Source: Vicia villosa (lineage: Eukaryota > Streptophyta > Magnoliopsida > Fabales > Fabaceae). From it: 64,000 bases of DNA. Below, piece by piece: positions 48,310 to 57,799 of the stretch (positions within the stretch are counted from its first letter, which is position 1; each line of letters begins with the position of its first letter). The position numbers and the translations under genes were made by a program. The DNA is taken from the NCBI RefSeq assembly GCF_029867415.1, contig NW_026705000.1:124001-188000 (forward strand). The letters run 5' to 3'. A model generated the notes under the pieces. That model was not told the DNA's origin. It was given only the letters and a program-made list of their open reading frames with translations, and did not search any database.

Positions 48310-48552
48310 TATTAGAAAAGTAAAAGTTAAGCATAGTAGAGAAAGAGAGAAGAGAGAATTTGTTATAGATTGTAACTGTTTCACTTGATTATAGAGATTA
48401 CAAGATATAGTATATATAGCAGTGACAGGTGTCAGTCACTGCCAGCTCATAGTATATATAGCAGTGACAGGTGTCAGTCACTGCCAGCTCATCTTAAGTT
48501 CTATTATTTATTTTATGAGATACAAATCAATGCCTAAGCATATAGTCTATTA
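48310..48552 (-). repeat. 5' LTR of the Copia element
   Basis: Matches the 3' LTR with only a few differences. Its 42-bp tandem duplication gives two TATA boxes (48409 and 48451), each just downstream of the GTCACTGC...GCAGTGAC inverted repeat in the sense of transcription. Confidence 0.93.
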
Positions 48553-49139
48553 GGGTCGAGTTGCCGTTACAATTGAGACAATGTGGAAAAGTAGGAATGA
48601 TCTTATTTGGAATAATAAGCATGAAGATGGCTCCCGTGTCGGTTGGATTGCTTATCATAATTGGCGCGATTGGTTTTCGGCGCAACGGATTCAAGATAGT
48701 AACAATGATAATCATCAGCTTCTAAGTTGGAATCTGCCTCCCCGTGGCTGGTCTAAGTGTTACTTGGACGCGGGTTTCAATAACAATAATAATAGAAGTA
48801 CGACAAATAGAAGTTGATGTATTAGAGATGAGCTCAATAATTTCATTGTTGGAATGGCGTGGGATCCAGTAACCTTTCTGTTCTTGAAGCGGAAGCTTTA
48901 GCCCTCAAAGAAGCTATCCAAGGTGTTATTTCGTTAAATATTGATCGGATTATTTTCGAAAGCGATTCCCTTCTAGTGGTGCAAGCTTTTCACTCTGTTA
49001 CCGTAGGAATTTCAAAGTTTTATACTATAATAAGAGATATTCAGTTGTTATTACAAAATTTTCTCAACTTTGAGGTAAAGTGTGTCAAACGTCAAATGAA
49101 TATGGTTGCCCACTCGTTAGTGAAGGCGGCCAATTCTTA
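48553..49139 (+). pseudogene. LINE RNase H (RVT_3) remnant (right of Copia insertion)
   Basis: Continues the remnant ending at 42208: RVAVTIETMWKSRNDLIWNN, WNLPPRGWSKCYLDAGFNNN with the first catalytic aspartate, then after a frameshift LSVLEAEALALKEAIQGVIS and FESDSLLVVQAF, and the terminal KCVKRQMNMVAHSLVKAANS. These are the RVT_3-type RNase H motifs. One shift and a stop near 48817 break it. Confidence 0.78.
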
Positions 49140-49699
49140 GGCTAGACATAGTATTATGCATGTAAATCTTACTTATATTGAACTTTTGATTATGAATGAG
49201 AAAAGTTAGCTTTGCTTTGCTAAAAAAAAAACATTGCACAAGGACCATTAGTGCTTACTGCTTGCTATCTTAGGGGCCCTTTAATTATGCTTTAAGAGAG
49301 TTATAACAGGGCAGGAATCTTTAATAATTTTTAAAAGCATTATTAAAGACTAAAAATGCACCATTGTATTTTTTTTAATTCCGTTTATATATATAGATTG
49401 CCTATTAAAGTTGACTTCAACATATATCAACAAATCAATTAATATTGATGATTCTATTTTTTATGTTACTTTTATCATAAAAGTTAGTTTTGTTAATATC
49501 ATTTATTTTTTTAGAATTTTGTTCTTTAATACTTATGAAATAATAAAAGATAAATATATAAAGAATACAATAAAAGTTTAATAAACAGTAATGAACTTTG
49601 ATGTTGTTAAATGATCAACTGGTTTATTGTTACTCCCAAGAGTAAAAAAAAATTTGATAAAAATAAAAGAATATCAGAATTTTTATTATATATATATAT
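49140..49699. other. Upstream region of the second NCR-like gene
   Basis: AT-rich. From about 49460 it is homologous to the region upstream of the first NCR-like gene (37475 onward), for example AATGAACTTTGATGTTGTT near 49585 and 37797. Confidence 0.55.
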
Positions 49700-50291
<592 letters not shown>

Positions 50292-50323
50292 TCTCAATTT
50301 GATCAAACAATTTCCTATTTATT

Positions 50324-50594
50324 ATGGTTTCAAGTTTGAAGCTCTCTTATGCTTTGGTTGTTTTTATTTCTTTATTTCTCACTTTAACCAACAGTAGTAA
50401 GTTTTGTACCATTCTCAACTTTTCTTGTACATAATGTTTACTTATCTGTTAGTAATTCATTCATTTTTAACATCGCAGCTCAATTCCCTTCAAGTCTATT
50501 TCCCTGCATTATGGATGCTGACTGTCCCTGGGATATGTGTCTTAACACTAATCTTGATCGTATGTGCATTGATGATGCTTGTTTTTGCGTATGA
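50324..50594 (+). CDS. NCR-like (late nodulin family) secreted cysteine-rich peptide, 62 aa
   Basis: Two exons, 50324-50396 and 50479-50594, GT-AG intron of 82 bp, same phase as the paralogue at 38014. The signal peptide reads [20 protein letters not shown] and the mature part [12 protein letters not shown]...CIDDACFC has the identical spacing C-x5-C-x4-C-x8-C-x4-C-x-C. It is acidic and lacks the C-terminal extension LIDI-type tail of its paralogue. The AT tract ends only 34 bp before the ATG, so the ancestral proximal promoter has been pushed some 590 bp away. The reading frame is intact, but expression is doubtful. NCR identity rests on signal, exon split and cysteine pattern. Confidence 0.82.
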
Positions 50595-50729
50595 CTTTTA
50601 GCAAAAATAAATCAATACTATTCATATGCAACGTACAATTTTACTTGTACATATAGTTTATAAAATAAGATTTAAATTATTTTTGAACTTTGGACAATGT
50701 TCAAGTTAATTCGGTGACAATAATTCTCA

Positions 50730-50761
50730 ATAATAATAATAATAAATAATAATAATAATAT
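50730..50761. repeat. (AAT)n microsatellite
   Basis: Ten or so ATA/AAT units with one interruption. Confidence 0.9.
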
Positions 50762-51015
50762 ATTTGATATTTTAATATATTAATTATTATTTAAATTCTA
50801 ATATTTTAAAAATATTTTTAGATGAGATTGAATTACTTGTATGGTTTAGATTTACTTTAAGATAATATAGAGCATATACATTGTACTCTTTTGTAAGACA
50901 TTAAAGAAATTAAGGAATGTTTATAAATTAATGAATGTTTATTTTATGAAAATTTCTTCACCCACCTCCTAACCTTCTTGTCCACTCCTGGTGAATTTAC
51001 CACACTACCCCTTGT

Positions 51016-51278
51016 TTCGGAAGTTCATTTTTGAACAGGTACTTTTTTTTGTTAAAAAAGGTGTTTTCGGAAATGTATCTCCGAAAACGTGTTTTTTTTA
51101 ATATAAAATATTGATTTCGGAGATGCATCTCCGAAATAAAGTTACTTTTCAGAAAATGTGGTGTTTTCGGAAGTTCATCTCTGAACGCACCCCCTTGGAG
51201 GAATTCGAAAATGAACTTCCGAAATATTCCAAGACCAAATTGGTCTTGGAATGTTTCGGATATACACTTCCGAAATAA
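51016..51278. repeat. Palindrome array, word TTCGGAGATGCATCTCCGAA, left side
   Basis: Units start at 51016, 51066, 51116, 51166, about 51204 and 51255, so the main step is 50 bp. The unit at 51116 is perfect. Confidence 0.85.
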
Positions 51279-52171
51279 TTAATAATTATTAAAAAAATTA
51301 AAATCAAGGTAAATCAATACAATTAATAGGTATAAATCAAGGTGAATCAATAAAATGAAGGTGAATGAATAAAATCAAGGTGAATCAAAACATCCTAAAC
51401 TATTTGAAAGTTAAAAATTATTTTACTAACTTATATAAATCAAAAACATTTTAATTCCATAAGTAAATTTTGAATTATATAGAATTAAATATAAAATTTA
51501 TTCATTAAATAAAATTAAGACAAAATCTTTTTTTAATTTTTTTAAACTAAATAAAAAATTATCTCATTTTTAATTATGAATCAGAATAGAAATATATAAA
51601 TATATAATAATAATTATTAATTTTGTAAGTGAAATATATAAATATATAATATATAAATATATAATAATTAATATATAAATATATAAATATATAATAATTA
51701 TTATAAATTAAAACACTCATTTTTATAATTTTTATAATTATTATATAAATATATAAATATATTTATAATTAATATATAATAATTATTATATAAATATATA
51801 AATATATAATAATTTTTGTAAATATATAATAATTATTATAATTATTATATAAATATATAAATTAAAACACTCATTTTTTTAATTTTTTTTGTAAATATAT
51901 AATGATTATTATAAATATATAAATATATAAATAAAAAATTATAACTCATTTTGTAAGTGAAATTATTTTAATTTTTTAATTAAAATTATTTTAAATTTTA
52001 AAATATGAATCAGAATAGAAATATATAATAATTATTATTCATAACTAATAAATTATATCAAAATATATAATTATTATTATTTATTACTCATAAATTATAT
52101 CAAATTTATAATATATAAATTAATTCATATCCTAAAATTAGTTTTTGGAATTTTTAGATTTTTTTTGTTTT

Positions 52172-52287
52172 TTCGGAGATGCATCTCCGAATTAATCAAA
52201 ATCCCAATTTTTAGGATTTTTTCGGAAATGCACTTCCGAAGTCTGAAAAAATTTAGAAAAAAAAAATTTCGGAAATGCATTTCCGAA
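52172..52287. repeat. Palindrome array, word TTCGGAGATGCATCTCCGAA, right side
   Basis: Units start at 52172 (perfect), 52221 and 52268, about 49 and 47 bp apart, mirroring the left end. Confidence 0.85.
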
Positions 52288-52409
52288 GCAGGGGTAAAAT
52301 GGGATTTTCGCTGGGGGTGACCCCCATTGGGAGGTGGGTAAAGAAAAAACCTTATTTTATTTCATCTCTATAGAATTTTAGTCCATATTATTAATTTGGT
52401 TAATAGTGT

Positions 52410-52908
52410 GTATCTGGTCTAAAGATGAAACGCTTAGATCTTGAAAGCATGTTTCTCGCAAATATGTTAGGTACAAGTCTCTCAATATGTTTTCTTAACT
52501 TAGATTTTGTCCAAAATCTATACACAATATTGTCTATGATTTAGGGACCTATAGAGGTCTCTTTTACATGCTTACTAAAACAAATAAGGTTTCTAAATTG
52601 CCAACTCTCATAAAAAATTTCAGCAAGAGCATATTTAACAATACTATCTTTTCAACCTTTTCCTTTGTAGTTATCAATTATCCAATTTAACTCATGTACC
52701 TGGTGTATGGTTGATTTGTAACCAATTCAAGACATGCTTCCATATGCCATTTGTACCTGGACACATAAATAAAATGTGTTGAATTGTTTTCTGTGCCTTA
52801 CAAAAGCAACAACAATAGTTACCAACCATTCCAAATCTCAACAATTTATTTTTGGTGGGTAGCCACTCATGACAAACCATCCACAGAGCGAATAAAACTC
52901 GAGGACAG
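52410..52908 (-). pseudogene. LINE ORF2 zf-RVT remnant
   Basis: On the minus strand ALWMVCHEWLPTKNKLLRFG, CCCFCKAQKTIQHILFMCPG and IWKHVLNWLQ form the zinc-binding region at the end of plant LINE ORF2, continued with stops by HELNWIIDNYKGKG and IFYESWQFRNLICF. The 5' side is cut by the Gypsy LTR fragment at 52911. Confidence 0.75.
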
Positions 52909-52910
52909 AC

Positions 52911-53935
52911 TGTAACACTCTGGATTTTAGATTAATTATTTAATTAATTTGGCATATATGAGTCATCGTGAAGTATTCGATATATATATGATGCTTTGGT
53001 GTTTTTATGTGAGTCATTATGATGATTCATGATATTTTGATGAATATGATGGTTATGTGATGTTTATGTGAGTTATTGTGAAACATTTGAATATGTGATG
53101 TTATGTTGAGTCATTATGATGGTTTGTGATGTTTGAGTGTATGATGACTTATGTGATTTTTTGATGATTCATGTGATGTTGTGGTGATTTGTGTGATGCT
53201 TAGGTGTATCGAGGGATTTTAGAGTATTTTAGAATAATTTATAATTATTAGGATAATAAGTGGAATCATTTTAATTAGAAAAATAGAATAATATTAGTAT
53301 TAGAGATGATAAGGGAGAAATGATAAAATTGTAAGAGGTCAAATGAGGGCAAAAAGAGGAAAGTCATATTAGGGGTCCTATGGGTAAAAAGAGAAAAGAG
53401 GGAAGAGGGATTCATTCTGTTCGATCAAAGTTTAGAGAAGAGGCAAAGGAAGAGAGCTAGGGCACGAAGAGCACGGAGGAATTCGTAGAGAAAACGCGAT
53501 GAGAATTAAAGCTAACTATAATCTAAGGTAAGGGGAGTTTATCATTGTTATTATAATTGATTTAGGGTTTAGATAATTGTAGGTTGTATTTAGGGTTTTT
53601 GTTGGATTGATGAACCTATGATGGAGATTGACGAAATTGGTGAAAATCATTATTTGAATATATGGATGGATGAATCCTTAATGAATGTATGAGGTTAGGA
53701 CCTCTAAATAGGTGTTATAGGATGTTATATAATCGTAGGATTTCGATTTCTGAAACTGGGACTTTTTACGGAATCAAATTCAGAGGTACGGAAGACCTCC
53801 GAACGAAGAGGATTTGCTGGGCAAATGGTTCGAGAAGTTTAGCTACAGCCTTAATTCGCCTGGCAATCCATCCCATTCGCCGGGCGAATGGAGTCAGAAT
53901 CAAAATTTTGTAAACTCCATAACTTTTGGAAATGC
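52911..53935 (+). repeat. Gypsy LTR fragment (5' part)
   Basis: Starts TGTAACACTCTGGATTTTAG and contains GAGAGCTAGGGCACGAAGAG and the splice-donor-like CTAAGGTAAGGGG (53524-53536), both with counterparts in the LTR at 60290. It ends with a palindrome cluster and then passes into a different element, so the 3' part of the LTR is lost. Confidence 0.7.
53812..53891. repeat. Palindrome cluster, word ATTCGCC/GGGCGAAT
   Basis: ATTTGCTGGGCAAATGG (53812), ATTCGCCTGGCAATCC (53854) and ATTCGCCGGGCGAATGG (53875) are 42 and 21 bp apart. Confidence 0.8.
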
Positions 53936-55100
53936 ATGTTCTATTTTGTCTTTGTTATGAATTTTGTTTTCTTCTGAAGTTATAATTTTGCTCGGAGTGC
54001 AAAAATTCAAGTGTGGGAGAATTTGATTAGTGCATTTTATTGCACATTCTTCTATGGTTGTACTTAGGCATTTCCCTAGTTTATTTTGTTTATTTTACTG
54101 TTTTATTATGTTTTTAGAATTAAGTCTTTGTTTGCCTTTAATCTATTTTCGTATGTTGTTTTCAGCTTTAGCGGTTATTTAATACATGTCCATTGTGCAG
54201 ATCCTAACTGGAGCTATGGGATGCCGTTTTGCACATTTTGATATACATTGGAAAGCTAAGAGAAAGAGCTACAAATTTTTTGTTGAAGCCAAAAGTTGAT
54301 TCAGAGTGCAGGAGTCTCACATTATTCGTCAAACTCGAAGTTTTAAATTTTATGAAATAATTAGTGTTGGGCCATCTTTTTATTGTTTTCTACCCACTTG
54401 GAATTAGATGGGGAAATCCTAGTTCTCCTTGTAGCTAGTACATTCGTGCACTGTTCATTCACCTTGGAATTGACTATTTACAATTTTATTTTGGAAGAGC
54501 TTTGTACGGTTGGTCATGGAGAACTAATTCAAAGAGATTAATCTATTGTAATTAGTTTCCGCTGACACTTTGAGATTCTTTTAATTTCCAATAAAAATCT
54601 ATTTCTTTTCAATTCTTCTCTTTGATATTTGTTTGCTTAATTTGATTTATCTCATGGTTGATTGATTTATTTCGATGATTGTATGTTCTTATACTTTAAT
54701 CGCTTTGCTTAATTCGCGTATGTTTATCGTGTATGCTTAATTTACGATTTCTATATCTAATCCGTTTGTTTAATTTGGAAATTAGGAACATACATCATAT
54801 AATACCAATTGCACTTGTATAATTGTTATTATAATAAAAAACGGAATAGAATCCATTTAGGAATTGAGAATTATTTGGGTCGATGATAAGTTGTGAAACC
54901 AAAATAGTAGATTAATCGTTTCAGCTTATTTTGATAATCACTTATTTGTACTATTTATCTTAATCGAACAAACCCCCCATGATAATTTTCAGTTGGTTAA
55001 AAATTGTACAAGAATCCTTGTGACATGATACTCGAGTTGTCGTTACCGTAAACTATATTTCAAAAAATACTCATCTTTGATCTGTGCGCGACAGCGGATC
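53936..55100 (+). repeat. 3' end and LTR of another LTR retrotransposon
   Basis: A purine-rich stretch (GTGTGGGAGAATT, 54012-54024) precedes TGATTAGTGCATTTTA (from about 54025), and the likely LTR end is GACAGCGGATCA near 55100. This looks like a 3' untranslated region, polypurine tract and single LTR of a Ty3-type element. No second LTR is seen, so limits are approximate. Confidence 0.5.
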
Positions 55101-55625
55101 AGGTTGCAGAACCTCATGCACAATCCCTTCTTTCTCACATAATGTGTCGAAGTCTTTCGATATATATTTTCCGCCACCATCATTTCTCAAAATCTTGAGC
55201 TTTCGACCATAGATTTGAACTTGGCAAATACTTCGATCACTTCACTTTTCTTCTTGATCAGGTAAGTCCATAGTTTTTGACTGAAATCATCTATAAATGT
55301 TACAAAGTATTTGTTACCTCCATTCGAATCCACATGGATTGGACCACATACATCAGAGTATATGATTTCAAGAATTCCCTTCGACTAGCTTCCTGCATCC
55401 TTGCTGAAGTTGTTATTGTGCTGCATCGCTTGCACACATTCCTCGGACACTTCTCTTGGAATGTCGATCTCTGGTAACCTTAAAACCATATTTCTTCTTT
55501 TCAACTCTCTGATGTCATTGATGTTGAGATGGCCTAGTTGATAGTTCCATATCCATTCATCTCAGCTAGCTGCAGTTGGAAGTCACTTTTTCTCCATCAC
55601 ATTAAGCTCGATCTTGAAGGTTCTA
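55101..55625 (-). pseudogene. Copia integrase remnant
   Basis: On the minus strand NYQLGHLNINDIRELKR with CVQAMQHNNN (GAG-pre-integrase) leads into GILEIIYSDVCGPIHVDSNG, GNKYFVTFIDDFSQKLW and ISKDFDTLCEKEGIVHE-like residues of the integrase core. Shifts and stops break it, and it ends where the TRIM begins. Confidence 0.78.
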
Positions 55626-55774
55626 TTCTGAATCATTGAAATAGTATTTGGATGGGTGACCTTCTAGGAAGTTTATTGGAAAGCGTGTGAGTAAGGATAA
55701 AACATGCTGAAAAAGACTTGTGTTGGTTTGTGGGGTCAATCGATAAATCTGAAAGTAGTCAATGGCATTACAAA

Positions 55775-55786
55775 TGGTATCAGAGC
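55775..55786 (+). promoter_or_regulatory. Primer binding site of the TRIM
   Basis: TGGTATCAGAGC, complementary to the 3' end of initiator-Met tRNA, two bases after the left LTR. Confidence 0.85.
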
Positions 55787-55974
55787 AAACCTCTCCTAGT
55801 ACAATGTGTTTTAGGGACAAACCAAGCGGAAGCTGGTGGACATGTAACACTTTAGACCAACGAGGGTGGGGAATGGTTGTCAGTGCACGAGGCATGACAA
55901 TGAGATAATCTCGAGGGTGAAGAGGTCAAGGAGTGGTCGCTGAATTCACAATGGAATGAGAGGGATCTTGAGGT

Positions 55975-56239
55975 TGTGTAGGTATGAGATTACATGGTTG
56001 AAGTAAGGCTTATAAGGATAGATTGGTACTACCTATACCAATAAGATGCATCTTCTTTTCAATAGCCTGACTGATAAGAATTCCATAGATAAACGTGCTT
56101 AACTTGGAGTAGTATTTGGATGGGTGACCTTTAGGGAAGTTTATGGGAAAGCGTGTGAGTGAGGACAAAGCATGCTGAAAAGACCCGTGTTGGTTTGTGG
56201 GGCCAGTCAGTAATCTTGAAAGTAGTCCGGGGCGTTACA
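55975..56239 (+). repeat. 3' LTR of the Cassandra-like TRIM
   Basis: Starts near TGTGTAGGTATG, holds the 5S-like segment with pol III box C, and ends GGGGCGTTACA. The start is approximate. Confidence 0.7.
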
Positions 56240-56329
56240 TGACTCAATATATGGATCTCCCATCGAATTCTTACCACTATTTTCCCTAAGCATAAGACAA
56301 AAAATCAAGTTGCTTTCTTTTATCATCAG

Positions 56330-57360
56330 CCATCTCTTTCTCAATCACCAATTTCCCATTTAAATCATTAGAAGCCTCTACTACTATTTCTTTTTCATTC
56401 AAAGAGCTTGTTTTTTATAAATACTCCTTGTTAACATTAACCTCATTCTCTGGATGAATGGCCACAACAAATTCATTATCCTCTATGTCATTTTCAGTAG
56501 TATGATTTCTTGTCGTATTCAAGTTTCTAGAGTCAACGTTCACAATGTCATTCACTATGATATTTACAGATTCATCATTTTTCGGACTTTTTAGGTGTGT
56601 GTCTTGTTGATTCATTAATCAATGGCTTCTCAATATTCTTGCTTTTCAACCTCCAAGATTCATCAATATTACGACCAAAATAGACATTGCTCACAAAAAA
56701 GAGGTAATCTCTCGTATTCCAATTGAACAAAGAATACATAATCCCCACTTTCCATCAAAATACAATCATGGAAAGTATCCGACATGTTAAGGTCTATTTA
56801 CACACACGCAAAATTCCCCAATGATGTTATTCTCGTGAGGTCGTCAATTGATAAATGAAGACCAACATCATAATAAATTGAAAATGAAGTAGGTACTTCC
56901 CAATACTCTAACGAGAAACCATGCATCCTTAATCACACTTGAGCTTGTGTAATCTTCAAATTTTCAAGTCTAAAATTTGGCGTTCATGCAGACAAACACA
57001 AGAGCGAGAGCTTAACTTTCCATGTCTTTATACTCCAAATAGCCACGCTCCAAAGGAGTTAAATCCCAATTAGTAATTGGACTCAATAATTTCATGAGTT
57101 TGTCACGTAATTATGATGTCTTCAACAATACGTTATCTTTACTAGTGATAAATCTCTCATGTAAGTTATTCCCACAGAGTTCAAGTCCTACTTTATAAGC
57201 CTCTTTAGGTATCGTTATCAAGAGACGATTATCTTTGAGGCAAGGCTTGGTAAAATTAGAAACTAGTATGTCACGCGCATTTTGAAGAGCTTATCAAAAT
57301 AATTTTTTGCTTGGGGTTGTGGACATAGGAATCATTCGAGAAATAAGAGTTGATCATGGA
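56330..57360 (-). pseudogene. LINE ORF1-like (DUF4283) remnant
   Basis: On the minus strand broken frames show NNLHERFITSKDNVLLKTS, NWDLTPLERGYLEYKDMES and GCMVSR-like blocks, as in the DUF4283 part of plant LINE ORF1 proteins, then a low-complexity Asn/Asp/Glu region (NIIVNDIVNVDSRNLNTTRN). Heavily decayed; the assignment is moderate. Confidence 0.45.
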
Positions 57361-57799
57361 AGATCTCTATGTCGATGGTTTACCTCAAAAAAGTCCAGGC
57401 TGATTAGATTTTCTTTCAAACCTTAGTAGAGCATCCCAAAAATTCAAATTTTGTGCGAACACAATATTTCTTTTCTCAGACTTCGTTTTAACAATCTGAA
57501 CGATAAAAGTGTAGCATTGTGTCTTGTGAGCATTGTGTCCAAAAATCCACTTGATTCAAAGGTTAACAAATTCAAAATCTCTAATTTAAAATTTATCAGA
57601 GAAAAACAAAAATACCTAACCTAAACTCTCAAATTGCTTTATTTTTTCTCATTAATTTATGAATATTTTTTTTTAACTATAGTATAATAAACAGCATAAC
57701 AATTTTTTAAAAATAAAATAATAACATAACCTAACACAACAAATATAATGATTTATATGTCTATAACGTAAAAATAAATAAATAAAGATCATGATTTAA
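57361..57799. other. No recognisable gene
   Basis: AT-rich DNA between two LINE remnants. Confidence 0.35.

Larger units (their letters stand above)
42209..48552 (-). mobile_element. Ty1/Copia retrotransposon with non-TG/CA ends, carrying a nested solo LTR
   Basis: Complete element in minus orientation: two 243-bp LTRs, 5-bp target duplication GGGTC (42204-42208 and 48553-48557), polypurine tract, primer site, gag and pol in one frame. Without the nested solo LTR it is about 5.0 kb. Size, short LTRs and gene order suggest an Ale/Retrofit-like lineage. The ends are unusual: TATTAG...CTATTA on the + strand instead of TG...CA. Two in-frame stops and the nested LTR inactivate it. It sits within a LINE remnant. 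Confidence 0.92.
50948..52351. mobile_element. Non-autonomous MULE-type element
   Basis: Ends TTTCTTCACCCACCTCC and, inverted, TTTCTTTACCCACCTCC, flanked by a perfect 9-bp duplication TTATTTTAT (50939-50947 and 52352-52360). The 1.4-kb interior is extremely AT-rich (51300-52150) and non-coding. The 9-bp duplication fits Mutator-like elements. Both ends carry TTCGGAGATGCATCTCCGAA palindromes. Confidence 0.82.
55629..56239 (+). mobile_element. Cassandra-like TRIM with 5S rRNA-derived LTRs
   Basis: Two direct repeats (55636-55772 truncated, about 55975-56239) contain a 5S rRNA-like stretch: in the right copy AGAATTCCATAGATAAACG, TGCTTAAC and AGTAGTATTTGGATGGGTGACC-type bases. The exact box C GGATGGGTGACC occurs at 55650 and 56118. 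After the left repeat comes the tRNA-Met primer site. The internal part is about 200 bp and non-coding. LTRs carrying 5S sequence are the mark of Cassandra terminal-repeat retrotransposons. The 5' LTR is cut by the neighbouring Copia fragment. Confidence 0.8.

Noticed and set aside
55636..55700. A functional 5S rRNA gene
   Set aside because: Only the 3' half resembles 5S, and it lies in an LTR with primer site and direct repeat; Cassandra-type TRIM explains it better.
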